Assembly (NCBI GenBank): GCA_965657085.1
Contig: CBFHND010000031.1
Coordinates: forward strand, 1-34,832
Length of the DNA: 34,832 nucleotides
Direction of reading: 5' to 3'
DNA from: CBFHND01 sp965657085
GTDB taxonomy: Bacteria > Pseudomonadota > Alphaproteobacteria > Rhodobacterales > Rhodobacteraceae
Below, in pieces: positions 1 to 9,245 of the stretch (within the stretch, counting starts at the first letter, position 1; every line of letters starts with the position of its first letter). A program made the translations under genes and the position numbers. A model generated the notes under the pieces. The model made no database searches and had not been told where the DNA came from. It saw nothing but the letters and a program-made list of their open reading frames with translations.

Positions 1-139
1 GCCCAGGTTCATCGCCTCGATCATGCCAAAGCCCCAGCCTTCGGACTTGTGCAGCGAGATATAGCAATCGCAGCCCGCCTTGAGCTCCAGCAGGGCCTGG
101 TATTCCAGTGTTTCATTCAGCACGGTAATGCGCGGATCG
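1..139. repeat. Terminal direct repeat, left copy (circular overlap)
   Basis: Bases 1-139 match 34694-34832 with one difference, A at 127 against G at 34820. On the coding minus strand this changes ATT to ATC, both isoleucine. The simplest reading is that a circular molecule was written out slightly past one full turn, giving a unit of 34,693 bp. The mismatch could be a read error or real heterogeneity between copies. Confidence 0.85.
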
Positions 140-2181
140 GCGGCCACGGCCGCATCGACCGCATCCCAGATGCGCGCCTGCACCGGGTCCATGACCTTTT
201 CGCGGTTCTGCGTCTTGATCACCAGCCGCACGGTGCCGATGGCGGCAAAGGCCTGATCAAAGGCCTTGAGCACACCCAGCGGGTTCTTGCGCTGGACAAA
301 GGAAAAGCTGTCGAAGGCCACAAGGAACACGAAAGTGCCTTCGTCCCAGCCAAAGCGCGCCAGCACGCCGTCGCGGGCCGCGGGTTTGTCGATCTGCGGC
401 AGGTCTTCATAGCACATGCCTGCGTTGACCACCGGCTTGTCGGTGTGCGGCTGATAGATCTGCACGCCGTAATCGGTGCTCACCCACACCTCGTCCAGCA
501 TATCCAGCGCCAGGTGGTGACAGGCGGCGGGGCTGTCGAGTTCCCAGTAGAAATACCCGATGTTGTAGGCGTCCGAGAACACGTCCGGCCCGTAGGCATA
601 GACCAGCGGAATGGATTCCGCGTTGAGGTGGATGAGGTTGACCTTGGCGCGCTTGAACTCCGACAGCTTGCCCACCTTGGAGAACCCTTCGGGGGCGGGG
701 TTGTCGAGGCCGAAGTTGACCGGGTTCACGCTGTAACCTGTCTGCGCGAGGATCTGCGCACTCAGCCGCGTGGCCTGTCCCAGCCCCGAGGCTTTCTCGA
801 AAGGGCCGATCATCTGGATGTCGACACTGGCCGCATCCGCCTCCAGCGCAGGCAGGCGCGCGGCCTCGATGCGGTGCCCGCCGGGGGTGAAGGTGGTGAA
901 TTCGCCCCGCGCCAGATCAAAGCCCTGCGCGCGCAGCACCGCCGCATAGGTGTGACCGTCCAGATCGACCTGCGGCGCGCCGGGCAGGGTGGCCAGCACC
1001 TGCGCCAGATCCCCCTCCAAGAGGTCGGCCACCGTGGCGCGTGGCAGATAGCGCAGGTAATCGGGCCGTTGCACCGCCAAGAGCATCAAGGCGGCCACCA
1101 GGCGGCGCCGGTCAGCGGCATCATTGCGGTCGATCCAGCCGAAATCGGGATTTTCCAGCAGGAACCGCTCCATGAACAGGGTCAGCGGCGCGTCCTCATC
1201 GGCAAAGGCCGGGGACGGCGTGGCCAGGAAGTCGATGTAATGGGCGGGCACTAGGCAGTCTTCGCAATAAAGCGCACGGGCCTGGTTGACCGACCACCAA
1301 TAGACCAGACCCAGGAGCCAGTCGCGGTTTTCGAACGCGAGGCTTTGCATGAACTGGGGCATCTTGACGATGCTGGCCCAGGTCGCGCGGGACAGGTTGA
1401 AGCGCACGCCGCCAATGGGCAGGGGCGTGTTGAGATGCTCAAGTGCTTCGCGGCTCAGCGGCACGCGCAGGCCTTTGCGCAGGGGGCTGTAGCCTTGCAC
1501 GTACCAATGCATGAAATGCAGTGCTGCATCGGCATCGCCGCCGAAATCGAACTGGGTGTCGAGTTTGTAGCGGTAGCGCACGTAATCGGCATAGCCGTTC
1601 ACGATCTCGGGCAGGGGGCGACCGTTGAAGGCCGAGGTTTCGGCAAACATCGGCGCATGGGCGGTCAGCGCCGGGGCAGGGGCGTTGAGCACCGCCTGCG
1701 CGCCCCCGCGGTTGGCCACGTTGGTCTGCAAGCGCTGCAGCGTCTCGGCGGCATCCGTCAGCCGGGTGCCCGCCTGCGCGCGCAGGTCGGCGGTCTGGGC
1801 CGGGGTGGCGCGCGGCGCGATGCGGTCAAACCGGTGCTGCCCGATCAGCCCGGCGCGCCGGTTCAGCACCCGCACCTCGGCCAGCCCGCCATGGGCATGG
1901 ATCGCCTCGCGCAGATCGGGGTCGATGGCAAAGGCAAAGCCAAAGCGCCCGTCGCCAAAGCCCGCCTGGGCCAGGTCCTCGCGGTGCAGATCGGCCGGCA
2001 CCTCGGCCAGAAGCGCGCCCTGGGCATAAAGCCCCACGCGGGCAATGCCCCCCCCGCGCAACATCACCCAGCCGTGCAGGGCTGCGCCGTGGACACCATC
2101 AAGGTGCCCACGAATGCCCGATACAGTACGTTGGTAAATCTTCTTGAGCTGGGACACCCCGGTCTCAGCCAAGCGCGTCAT
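1..2181 (-). CDS. Large glycosyltransferase with GT4-like C-terminal domain (N-terminal 727 codons; continues across the circle join)
   Basis: The minus-strand frame opens with ATG at 2181-2179, overlapping the end of gmd by 17 bp, and stays open to base 1. If the molecule is circular it continues at 34693 and stops at 34370, giving about 834 residues. The first ~430 residues resemble no domain I can name. The second half has the look of a GT-B family 4 retaining enzyme: it reads IQMIGPFEKASGLG near the start of the catalytic part and later EGWGFGMIEAMNLG, the E-x7-E region that binds the nucleotide sugar in this family. No membrane segment is evident, so the enzyme is probably cytosolic. It lies in an operon gmd - this gene - sulfotransferase - manC, with coupled starts. 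The role is inferred to be sugar transfer during assembly of the fucose-containing polysaccharide; donor and acceptor cannot be read from sequence. Confidence 0.85.
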   Translation of the reverse strand, partial: MTRLAETGVSQLKKIYQRTVSGIRGHLDGVHGAALHGWVMLRGGGIARVGLYAQGALLAEVPADLHREDLAQAGFGDGRFGFAFAIDPDLREAIHAHGGLAEVRVLNRRAGLIGQHRFDRIAPRATPAQTADLRAQAGTRLTDAAETLQRLQTNVANRGGAQAVLNAPAPALTAHAPMFAETSAFNGRPLPEIVNGYADYVRYRYKLDTQFDFGGDADAALHFMHWYVQGYSPLRKGLRVPLSREALEHLNTPLPIGGVRFNLSRATWASIVKMPQFMQSLAFENRDWLLGLVYWWSVNQARALYCEDCLVPAHYIDFLATPSPAFADEDAPLTLFMERFLLENPDFGWIDRNDAADRRRLVAALMLLAVQRPDYLRYLPRATVADLLEGDLAQVLATLPGAPQVDLDGHTYAAVLRAQGFDLARGEFTTFTPGGHRIEAARLPALEADAASVDIQMIGPFEKASGLGQATRLSAQILAQTGYSVNPVNFGLDNPAPEGFSKVGKLSEFKRAKVNLIHLNAESIPLVYAYGPDVFSDAYNIGYFYWELDSPAACHHLALDMLDEVWVSTDYGVQIYQPHTDKPVVNAGMCYEDLPQIDKPAARDGVLARFGWDEGTFVFLVAFDSFSFVQRKNPLGVLKAFDQAFAAIGTVRLVIKTQNREKVMDPVQARIWDAVDAAVAADPRITVLNETLEYQALLELKAGCDCYISLHKSEGWGFGMIEAMNLG

Positions 2182-3178
2182 AATCAGATTTGGCCATCAT
2201 CTGGGCCAACCCGCGCACATCGACGGTTGCTTTCCAGCCAAAGGCGTCTTCGGCCTTGCTGGGGTCCCCGATCAGCAGGTCCACTTCCGCGGGGCGGAAG
2301 AATTTTTCAGAGATGACGACGACGGTCTTGCCGGTCTTGGTGTCCACCGCCTTTTCGTTCACGCCCTCGCCCGAGAATTCCAGCTCCATGCCCAAAGCTT
2401 CGGCGGCGAAACGCACGAAGTCGCGGATGGTGGTGGTGACCCCGGTGGCCAGCACATAGTCGTCGGCCACGTCCTGTTGCAGCATGTGCCACATGCCTTC
2501 GACATAGTCGCCGGCAAAGCCCCAGTCGCGTTTTGCGTCAAGGTTGCCCAGCACCAGCTGATCGTCCGAGCCATGGGCGATCTTGGCCAGCGCCAGCGTG
2601 ATCTTGCGGGTCACGAATTCCTTCCCGCGCAGGGGGCTTTCGTGGTTGAACAGGATGCCGCAGGACGCGTGCATGTCGAATGATTCACGGTAGTTCGTGG
2701 TGATGTAGTGGCCATAGACCTTGGCCACGCCATAGGGCGAACGGGGGTAGAAGCGCGTGGTCTCGGACTGCGGGATTTCCTGCACCAGACCGTACATTTC
2801 CGAGGTCGACGCCTGGTAGAACCGTGTCTTGGGCGAGAAGGTGCGCAGGCTGTCGAGGATGCGCACGACGCCAAGGCCGTTCACGTCGGCGGCGTATTCG
2901 GGCAATTCCCAGCTGGAGCCGACAAAGCTTTGGGCGGCGAGGTTGTAGAATTCATCGAAATCATGGGCGCGGATGATGCGGTTGATGTTGTTGACTTCCG
3001 CAAGGTCGAACTCGTGCAGGTGCACGTCCTTTTCCACGCCAAGCTGTTCCAGTCGTGGGGTTTCGGGTTGCGAAATCCGGCGCACACCACCGTGCACTTC
3101 GTACCCTTTTTCAAGCAGCAGTTTGGACAGATAGGCGCCATCCTGGCCTGTGATACCGGTGATAAATGCTTTTTTCAT
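2165..3178 (-). CDS. gmd: GDP-mannose 4,6-dehydratase
   Basis: This 337-residue short-chain dehydrogenase/reductase converts GDP-D-mannose to GDP-4-keto-6-deoxy-D-mannose, the first committed step to GDP-L-fucose. The NADP-binding motif is G8-I-T-G11-Q-D-G14, the active-site T-S-E is at 125-127 and the catalytic Y-x3-K at 149-153 (YGVAK). The stretch NHESPLRGKEFVTRKIT and the later LGNLDAKRDWGFAGDYVE are family hallmarks. A TTG codon lies just upstream at 3181, but ATG at 3178 is the better start, with AAGG about 10 nt before it. It heads a minus-strand operon whose next gene starts inside its 3' end. The partner enzyme Fcl is encoded elsewhere on the molecule, at 23783. Length and motifs are full and typical. 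Confidence 0.97.
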   Translation of the reverse strand: MKKAFITGITGQDGAYLSKLLLEKGYEVHGGVRRISQPETPRLEQLGVEKDVHLHEFDLAEVNNINRIIRAHDFDEFYNLAAQSFVGSSWELPEYAADVNGLGVVRILDSLRTFSPKTRFYQASTSEMYGLVQEIPQSETTRFYPRSPYGVAKVYGHYITTNYRESFDMHASCGILFNHESPLRGKEFVTRKITLALAKIAHGSDDQLVLGNLDAKRDWGFAGDYVEGMWHMLQQDVADDYVLATGVTTTIRDFVRFAAEALGMELEFSGEGVNEKAVDTKTGKTVVVISEKFFRPAEVDLLIGDPSKAEDAFGWKATVDVRGLAQMMAKSDYDALG

Positions 3179-3373
3179 CAAGTGGAAACCTTATCCAAAG
3201 AGCGTTTTCGTGATCTGGGGGCTTGATAGCGATGGCCCCATGGCACTGCAATCCCCTATTGCCGCCGGAACCGGGGGGGCGCGCAGGTGCATCGGCGGCA
3301 CCGGCGCGCATCCGCCCAAATCGCAGGCAATCACCGGGGCTTGTTCCGGTCCGGGCGCGCATCATGGAAGCGA
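3179..3373. other. Intergenic region between the subtilase end and gmd
   Basis: This ~195-bp gap must hold the end of the protease transcript and the promoter of the gmd operon. A strong imperfect hairpin lies at 3279-3309: GCGCGC and GGTGC pair with GCACC and GCGCGC around a 7-nt loop. There is no T-run on either side, so it is not a textbook terminator. A second inverted pair, CCGGAAC at 3265-3271 and GTTCCGG at 3343-3349, encloses it. I see no clear -10/-35 pair. Confidence 0.4.
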
Positions 3374-6196
3374 TCAAGCAGCCAATTCGCCGGTGAACAG
3401 CGTTTCGGTCAGCATCGACAGGTCGGTGTCCTTGAAGATGACGGTAAAGCCATAGTCCGAGAACACCGCGTCGTCGCCATCCTGCACGGTGTTGGCCAGA
3501 ACGCCCGTGTGATCGGCATAGCCGAAGTTCTGGAAATCCAGGTAGTCCCAGGCTTCGAGGTCGTGGATCGTCACCGTGCCGCTGTCGCGCGAATGGAAGA
3601 CGAACGTGTCCGATCCGGTGCCGCCGATCAGGCTGTCGGTGCCACCCCCCGCGGTCAGCACGTCACCGCCCTCTATCTGGGTGCGGATAAAGTCGATCAT
3701 GTCACCGTTGGTATTGCGGATGAACTCCGCGCTTTCGGCAAAGCCGCGCACCACCTCGGCGCGGGTCAATGCCCCGCTGTCAAGCTCGCCCACCCAGTAA
3801 TCATAGCCCGCAGCGCCCGGCGCCCGGCCCAGCACGTTCTGGAACAGCAGGGTGACGAATTCGCCGTTGTCGGTGGCGCCATAGGTCAGGGTGAACTCGG
3901 GCGCCCCGATAAAGCTTTGCACCACGTCGAGGTAATCGCGCCCATTGGACAGCTGGTTCATCCATGTGCCAAAGCCGCCCAGATCGGGCAGCCGGTCGAA
4001 TGTCGCCTGGTAGAGGCGGAAAATCTCGTCCATCCACAGGTCCGCTGACCGGCTTTCGATGAACGCGGCCGCATCCTCGCGGGTCTTGATCTCGAACTCG
4101 GCACTTTCCGAGAAGCCCATGACCACCTCTTCGCGGGTCAGGGTGTTGTCATCCAGCGCCGTGATCCAGCCCGTGGCCCCGGCATCGGTGGCGCGGCCCA
4201 GAACGTTTTCATAGAGCAGCTCGACAAATTCGGTGTTGCTGAGCCCGGAATAGCTGGCGCGGAATTCGGCGGAATTGACAAAGCCGCTGATCACTTCGAG
4301 CAGGGTCATCTCGCCCGACACCAGCGCCTCGGTCCAGTCCATGTGCCCCGTGGTGCCGGGGGTCCGGCCCAGCGTGGCCTGGAACAGGCGGAACACCTGC
4401 GCCGAGGTGCCATAGGCATGGCCCACCTCGAAATCGTCGCCGTAAAGGTAATCGTCGCCCTGACCGCCATTCAGGCTGTCGGTGCCGACACCTCCCTTGA
4501 GGACGTCATCGCCCCGTGCCCCCACAAGGTGATTGGCCGCATCGTTGCCGATGATCACGTCGTTGCCGTCGCCGCCCACCGCGTTCTCGATCTGCCCAAA
4601 GCTCAGGCTGGCCCAGACGATACCGTCCACCACAAGGTCGGTACCCACGCTCAGGGTGATCGCCAGATTCCCGGTGATCGCGGCAAAGTTCAACCAGTCG
4701 CTGCCGCCGTCAACGTCCCTGATACTGGCCCGTTGGCCCTCAACGGCCGCCAACATCCGGAAGTCATCGGTAAAATGCCACTGGGTGTCGGTAGTTTTCT
4801 CCGACCCGCGGAATTCGATCTGAAAATCATTTAGGTAACCAGATGTGCCCGCTTCGAGATCTTCAATTTTGACGAACCACTGGCCTTGTGAAGACCGACC
4901 CAGATAATTGGTCAGAGCAAACGTCCAGTCATTGTCATATGAAAGCACCCAATCACGGTCAAAAACCACACTTTCGGTACCATCAGGAGCGATCAGAGTA
5001 ATCCGGACGTCGTAAACATCTTCATGTTCCCAATCTACCGTCAGATAAATATGTTCAATCGTGATACTATTTCTGACGTAGATGCCTCTGACAGCAGCTT
5101 CCGAGTGGTCAAAATACTCCGCGTATGAAGAGGACCCGAACGTCTGAGTTCTCTCGTTCGCACTTTGGGCCGCTGTTGGGTTCATCAGGCTCCAGATTTC
5201 AGCCATGCGCACGGCAGCAAAGGCATCAACTCTGCCAAAACCATAGGCTGGATTGAAGGTCATGCCGCCACCGTTCCAGCTGCCCGTGGCGGTGCTGTCC
5301 CAGGCGTAATTCTCATAGCCCGACTTTGACCCGCCATAGCGCGATCCGGTGTGTGCGGCCGAAATCGCCAGAATGTTCTGCACATCGCGCCAGCCCAGAT
5401 CGGGGTTGGCCTGCAACATCAATGCAACGACCCCAGACACCACAGGGGTGGCTGCAGAGGTGCCGTCGAATTGCCCTGTGTAGTTAGGATGGATACCGGG
5501 TTCGTCATTCCGGTTGTAGCCATTCACGCCAGAACGGTCGGTCGTATAGGCTGCAGCACCGGCAGACACTAAAAGGCTATGACCTTGGTTAGAATAATCA
5601 GTGACATTTCCAAAACGGTCGGTTGCACCCACAGTGATGACAGTGTGCAGGTTGTTCAGCCCCTCGCCTTGAGCACTAAGATACCCATTCCCGGCCGCTT
5701 TGACGTGGATCGTCCCCAAGTCACCGCGGCCAACTTCTGTTGCACGCTCAAAAGCGCGAACCTCACGGGAAAAAGTATAATTCCCGTCGCCAATATCACG
5801 CGCTTCCAAAAATGCGGCTGGATAACCCCAGCTATGATTGGCGACAGCAAAGTTTCTACTGAAGAACAAGGATTCGTCGTCATTCAGAAAGTCAATTCCC
5901 GTGATGAAAGAACCCCAAGCGACTCCTACGCCCCCGGTGGTGTTGTTTTCAGCGGCAATAATGCCGGCCACCGATGTGCCGTGCCCATCTGTACCAGCGT
6001 TGGGAACACCATCACTGTCATAGAAATTTGAAACGACAAGATAATTGTCATTCAAATCCTCGTGGTTCCGCTCCACCCCGTCATCAAAAATACCGACTTT
6101 GACGCCTGAACCGTCAAATTCTTCCCAGATGGTTTCGATATCGCCCAACAGGGCAAAATGCCATTGCAGGGAATAATAAGGATCATTGGGGGTCAT
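3374..6196 (-). CDS. Type I secreted subtilisin-like serine protease with P domain, RTX repeats and DUF4214 repeats
   Basis: This 940-residue protein begins directly with a peptidase S8 domain. The triad is visible: D38 in VGIFDDGVE, H72 in GTDGHGTSVAG, S247 in GTSAATPVVSG, with oxyanion N170 in AAGNGY. A proprotein-convertase P domain follows (roughly 350-470), then glycine/aspartate RTX calcium-binding repeats (GGDGNDVIIGN, RGDDVLKGG), two DUF4214 units, one more RTX repeat and an acidic C-terminus like those used by type I secretion. There is no signal peptide, as expected for that route. ATG at 6196 has GAGGG about 9 nt upstream. It is probably secreted or surface-bound and calcium-dependent; the substrate is unknown. 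Base composition changes inside the gene: the N-terminal half is AT-richer than the C-terminal half. No type I secretion ABC, membrane-fusion or outer-membrane genes are on this molecule. Confidence 0.93.
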   Translation of the reverse strand: MTPNDPYYSLQWHFALLGDIETIWEEFDGSGVKVGIFDDGVERNHEDLNDNYLVVSNFYDSDGVPNAGTDGHGTSVAGIIAAENNTTGGVGVAWGSFITGIDFLNDDESLFFSRNFAVANHSWGYPAAFLEARDIGDGNYTFSREVRAFERATEVGRGDLGTIHVKAAGNGYLSAQGEGLNNLHTVITVGATDRFGNVTDYSNQGHSLLVSAGAAAYTTDRSGVNGYNRNDEPGIHPNYTGQFDGTSAATPVVSGVVALMLQANPDLGWRDVQNILAISAAHTGSRYGGSKSGYENYAWDSTATGSWNGGGMTFNPAYGFGRVDAFAAVRMAEIWSLMNPTAAQSANERTQTFGSSSYAEYFDHSEAAVRGIYVRNSITIEHIYLTVDWEHEDVYDVRITLIAPDGTESVVFDRDWVLSYDNDWTFALTNYLGRSSQGQWFVKIEDLEAGTSGYLNDFQIEFRGSEKTTDTQWHFTDDFRMLAAVEGQRASIRDVDGGSDWLNFAAITGNLAITLSVGTDLVVDGIVWASLSFGQIENAVGGDGNDVIIGNDAANHLVGARGDDVLKGGVGTDSLNGGQGDDYLYGDDFEVGHAYGTSAQVFRLFQATLGRTPGTTGHMDWTEALVSGEMTLLEVISGFVNSAEFRASYSGLSNTEFVELLYENVLGRATDAGATGWITALDDNTLTREEVVMGFSESAEFEIKTREDAAAFIESRSADLWMDEIFRLYQATFDRLPDLGGFGTWMNQLSNGRDYLDVVQSFIGAPEFTLTYGATDNGEFVTLLFQNVLGRAPGAAGYDYWVGELDSGALTRAEVVRGFAESAEFIRNTNGDMIDFIRTQIEGGDVLTAGGGTDSLIGGTGSDTFVFHSRDSGTVTIHDLEAWDYLDFQNFGYADHTGVLANTVQDGDDAVFSDYGFTVIFKDTDLSMLTETLFTGELAA

Positions 6197-6387
6197 GAGA
6201 CGCGGCCCTCGGGCAAGAACTGGACAAAGACTGTATTAAGACATCTCTACCGGGGGGTGCAGAGGGGCTTCAACGGGATTTTCCCCCTGACGGCTGCGGC
6301 CTTTTCAACCGGTGCGCCTTTGCCACAAAACAGCGTCAATTTACCATAATTCTCATTACCAGTTATACGGATTGAAGTTCCGCCACG

Positions 6388-6421
6388 GGCCCGGGACAAA
6401 GGCGCGCAGCGCCGCCGGGCC
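6388..6421 (-). other. Companion hairpin of element A
   Basis: GGCCCGG at 6388-6394 pairs with CCGGGCC at 6415-6421 around a 20-nt loop. Read on the minus strand the loop contains a small GGCG/CGCC pairing followed by CTTTG. Its upstream strand overlaps the distal arm of element A, so the two pairings compete. The same plan is seen behind elements B and C and behind kpsT. Confidence 0.55.
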
Positions 6422-6551
6422 GCGCCCGACCTCCCCCCCGGGAGGGCGCACGGCCACGTTGAAACCCGGAACAGGCGTCACGGGCAAATGCCCACGATAA
6501 ATCGCATCTGCCCAACCGTTTCAGCGCCCACCCGAGGTCGGGGCGCGGCCC
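6417..6551 (-). other. Structured intergenic element, copy A
   Basis: Read on the minus strand, starting 54 nt after the RTX gene stop. Outer arms 6534-6551 and 6417-6433 pair with a single one-base bulge. Next to them an inner stem, GGGTGGGCGC (6524-6533) with GCGCCCTCCC (6440-6449), pairs at 9 of 10 positions. A 6-nt one-sided bulge (6434-6439) separates the inner stem from the distal arm. The core TTTAT is at 6497-6501, 22 nt from the first inner strand and 47 nt from the second. Copies B and C share this geometry with different arm sequences. Function unknown; a 3'-UTR RNA structure or a small mobile palindromic element are both possible. Confidence 0.7.
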
Positions 6552-6605
6552 TGTTGTTGATCCCGGGATGCGTGTCGGACAAGGGCGCGCTGCACATCTT
6601 TTCCC

Positions 6606-9245
6606 TCACAGCAGTGCGATCATCTCGCTTGTCACATCGCCCAGCGTCACGCCCGTGAAGGTGATCGTCACGCCCTGATCGGTGAACACCAGGTCAGCGC
6701 CGTTTTGCGTCATATAGCTCAGCGCCGTGTTTACCCCGTCATAGCCAAAGCCCTGCAATTCGACCGTGTCCCAGGCCTCCAGATCGGCCACCGTGTGCTT
6801 GCCGCCGTCAAAGGCCGCAAAAACAAACGTGTCCGACAGCGCCCCGCCATAGAGCAGGTCATCGCCCGACCCGCCGATCAGGCGGTCGTCTTCGCCGATG
6901 CTGCGGATATAGGCGGTCAGGTCATCTTGGGTGCCGGCCTTGAACTCGCGGCTCTGGGCAAAGCCGCGCACGACCTCTTCGCGGGTGTCGGTGCCCGTGT
7001 CCAGCCGGTCCACCCAGTACTCCAGCCCCGCGGCGTTGGGATCACGCCCCAGCACGTTGTTATAAAGCAGGGTGACGAACTGGGTGTCATTGGCCGCGCC
7101 ATAGGTGTCCTGGAATTCGCGGCTGTTGACGAAACCCGACACGATATCGAGGTATTCGGTGCCCTCGGCCAGTTGCCGCGCCCAGTCCAGAAGGCCCGAG
7201 GCATTGGGGTTGCGGTCCAGCGTGGCGCGGAACAGGCGGTAGACGTCATCGGTGTATGCGGCCTGATAGCCGGCAAAGCTCATGTCCAGCGTCGCGGCCA
7301 GGGTCGTGTCGCGGAATTCGGCGCTTTCGGAAAACCCTGCCACCACCTCTTCGCGGGTGCGGTTGCCGCTGTCCAGTTCCCCGCTCCAATAGGCAAGACC
7401 CGCCTCCGCCGGGGGGCGGCCCAGCACGTTCTCAAAGAGCAGGTTCACGAAATCCGCGTTCGAGGTGGACCCATACGTGGTCTGGAATTCCACCGAATTG
7501 ACAAAGCCGGTGATCACCTGCGTCAGGCTGGCATCGCCCGCTTCGATCTGGTCGGTCCAGTAGCGGTGGCCTTCGCGGGCGGGGGCCCGGTCCAGCGTGG
7601 CAAGATACACGCGGTAGACCTGCCCCGCGGGCGTGTCGAAGATCGGGCGCACCGCCTCGCCCATCAGCAGGTCGTTGCCCGTGCCACCCTCCAGCACATC
7701 CGCAGCCCCGGTGCCGATCAGGGTCTGTGCCTCTTGGGTGACCGGGCCCAGATCGATGCGCCACAGGCCCATAAGGTCGCCCAGGTCAAAGTCGGATTTC
7801 TGCAGCGATGTACCATCGGTGGTAAAGAGACGGACCTCTTCGCCCTCAAAGCGGATCTTGATCCCGTCGGCGGTGCTTTGGAACACGAAGGCATCCAGCC
7901 CATAGGCGCGCCCCATGCCCGACAGGTCCAGACGGTCCACGCCCAGCTCGAAATCCTCGATCACGTCGCGCGATCCGTCCTTTTGCAGCACGAAGACATC
8001 CGCGCCCGCGCCGCCGACCATCCGGTCATCGCCCTTGCCATCGATCAGGATATCGTCACCCGCGCCGCCCTCAAGGCGGTTCTTGGCGCCATTGCCCTGC
8101 AACACGTCGTCGCCCGCGCCACCGGTCAGGTTGACAGTGCTGCCTGCCGCCTTGAGCACATCGCCCAGACCCGACAGGTCCACCGTCAGCTCGGTGATCT
8201 CAAGCCCGCCCTCGGCCGAGGCAAAGATGCGCAGGCTGTCGCCTTGCAGGGCCACATCGAGGCCGGTCACATTGCTCAGCGCCATGTCGGTGGTGTCGGC
8301 CACCGTATCAAGATGCATCAGCCGCCCGTCAGGCAGCAGTGTCAGCAGGCTCAGCCCGTCATCGGCCCCGCCCGCGATCACGAATACGCGGCCCTCGGTT
8401 TCGACCACCTCAAGCGTGGTCAGGGCCTGAAAGCGGGTGTTCAGGTCGTCGCCCACCTGGTCCATCATCTTCAGGCTGCCATCGGCATCCACCCGCAGCA
8501 CCGTGATGCTGGAGGTACCCGAGGCCGCCATGATCGCATAGGCCTTGCCACCCATCGTGACCATGTCCACCGCCGTGGGCGTGGCCACGGGCAGGCCGTC
8601 GGCCGCGTCCAGCCGGTCGGTCAGCACCACCTGCCCGTCCGCACCCACGCGCAGCAGGCTGATGGCATTGGACCCCGCCGAGAGCGTCACCAGCCAGGTC
8701 TGGCCATAGGCCGAAACCTGCGCCATGTCGGTGACATCGCGCGCGCCGGTTTCGCCGCCCAGGTCCAGCTGCGCCTCTTGCCGCCATGTGCCGTCGGCGC
8801 GTTCTTCCCAGTAGGTCACGCCGTCACTGTCCTGGCTGGCGGTAAAGATCAGCGTCTTGCCGTCCATTTCGATGCGTTCATGGGCGGCCACACGGCCTGC
8901 ATTGCCGGGCAGGGCCACGCTGTCGGCCACGCGCCCGTTGTCCTGCAGCAAATGCGCGGTCAAAGGCGCACCCAAAGGTCCATAGGACACCAGCGCCGCC
9001 ACCCCGTCGATGGTGGTCAGTTGCAGCTGGCCCGGCGCGGTCAGCCCCGCGGCCCCGTCCACGAACACCCGCTGCACCAGCGCGAAATCATTCTGCGGAT
9101 TGCGGATTTCGATCCACTGGCCATCGGCACTGATGCTGGCCACACGCAGGCCCGATGTGCCATCGTAGGTCACAAGATCGCTGATGCCCGAAACGAATGT
9201 TTCGGACCCACCGACCCCTGTGCCGGCATGAACAAGATAAGCCAC
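6606..9245 (-). CDS. Type I secreted RTX protein with propeller-like N-terminus and DUF4214 repeats
   Basis: This 879-residue protein has no signal peptide. The first ~360 residues contain repeating blocks of the type 'V.....LLRVDADG.L...D' that suggest a beta-propeller; I see no catalytic signature there. RTX calcium-binding repeats follow (GGAGDDVLQGNG, GGAGDDILIDGKGDD, GGAGADVFVL), then two DUF4214 units of about 100 residues, one more RTX repeat (GGSGDDLLYGG) and a C-terminus closely related to that of the neighbouring protease. The start is GTG at 9245 with AAGGGAG six nt upstream. It is probably exported by a host type I system and may be an adhesin or matrix protein that stays near the capsule; that is inference. 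Element A lies in its 3' flank. A hairpin-like operator, ACCCCTG (9274-9280) and CAGGGGT (9288-9294), lies upstream of the start. Confidence 0.88.
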   Translation of the reverse strand: MAYLVHAGTGVGGSETFVSGISDLVTYDGTSGLRVASISADGQWIEIRNPQNDFALVQRVFVDGAAGLTAPGQLQLTTIDGVAALVSYGPLGAPLTAHLLQDNGRVADSVALPGNAGRVAAHERIEMDGKTLIFTASQDSDGVTYWEERADGTWRQEAQLDLGGETGARDVTDMAQVSAYGQTWLVTLSAGSNAISLLRVGADGQVVLTDRLDAADGLPVATPTAVDMVTMGGKAYAIMAASGTSSITVLRVDADGSLKMMDQVGDDLNTRFQALTTLEVVETEGRVFVIAGGADDGLSLLTLLPDGRLMHLDTVADTTDMALSNVTGLDVALQGDSLRIFASAEGGLEITELTVDLSGLGDVLKAAGSTVNLTGGAGDDVLQGNGAKNRLEGGAGDDILIDGKGDDRMVGGAGADVFVLQKDGSRDVIEDFELGVDRLDLSGMGRAYGLDAFVFQSTADGIKIRFEGEEVRLFTTDGTSLQKSDFDLGDLMGLWRIDLGPVTQEAQTLIGTGAADVLEGGTGNDLLMGEAVRPIFDTPAGQVYRVYLATLDRAPAREGHRYWTDQIEAGDASLTQVITGFVNSVEFQTTYGSTSNADFVNLLFENVLGRPPAEAGLAYWSGELDSGNRTREEVVAGFSESAEFRDTTLAATLDMSFAGYQAAYTDDVYRLFRATLDRNPNASGLLDWARQLAEGTEYLDIVSGFVNSREFQDTYGAANDTQFVTLLYNNVLGRDPNAAGLEYWVDRLDTGTDTREEVVRGFAQSREFKAGTQDDLTAYIRSIGEDDRLIGGSGDDLLYGGALSDTFVFAAFDGGKHTVADLEAWDTVELQGFGYDGVNTALSYMTQNGADLVFTDQGVTITFTGVTLGDVTSEMIALL

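Larger units (their letters stand above)
6197..6605. other. Intergenic region upstream of the protease, downstream of the RTX gene
   Basis: This 409-bp gap holds structured element A (6417-6551) and its companion hairpin (6388-6421), both described separately, just behind the RTX gene. The stretch 6310-6375 is AT-rich compared with the rest and lies 120-180 nt upstream of the protease start, so it is the likeliest promoter zone, though I cannot name a confident -10/-35 pair. On the minus strand a short open stretch runs through element A to a TAA near 6343; I do not treat it as a gene. Confidence 0.5.

Noticed and set aside
1..139. Terminal repeat as a true tandem duplication of the glycosyltransferase
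   Set aside because: It would need two truncated genes that complete each other exactly in phase; a circular molecule is simpler.
49..2316. Long plus-strand open frames (401 and 323 codons)
   Set aside because: They lie opposite the glycosyltransferase and gmd frames, which have clear family motifs. High GC makes long antisense frames common.
6340..6510. Short minus-strand coding-like stretch ending near 6343
   Set aside because: It can be read in frame to a TAA and resembles loosely a frame through element C, but there is no start or ribosome site and the DNA-level structure explains the similarity.
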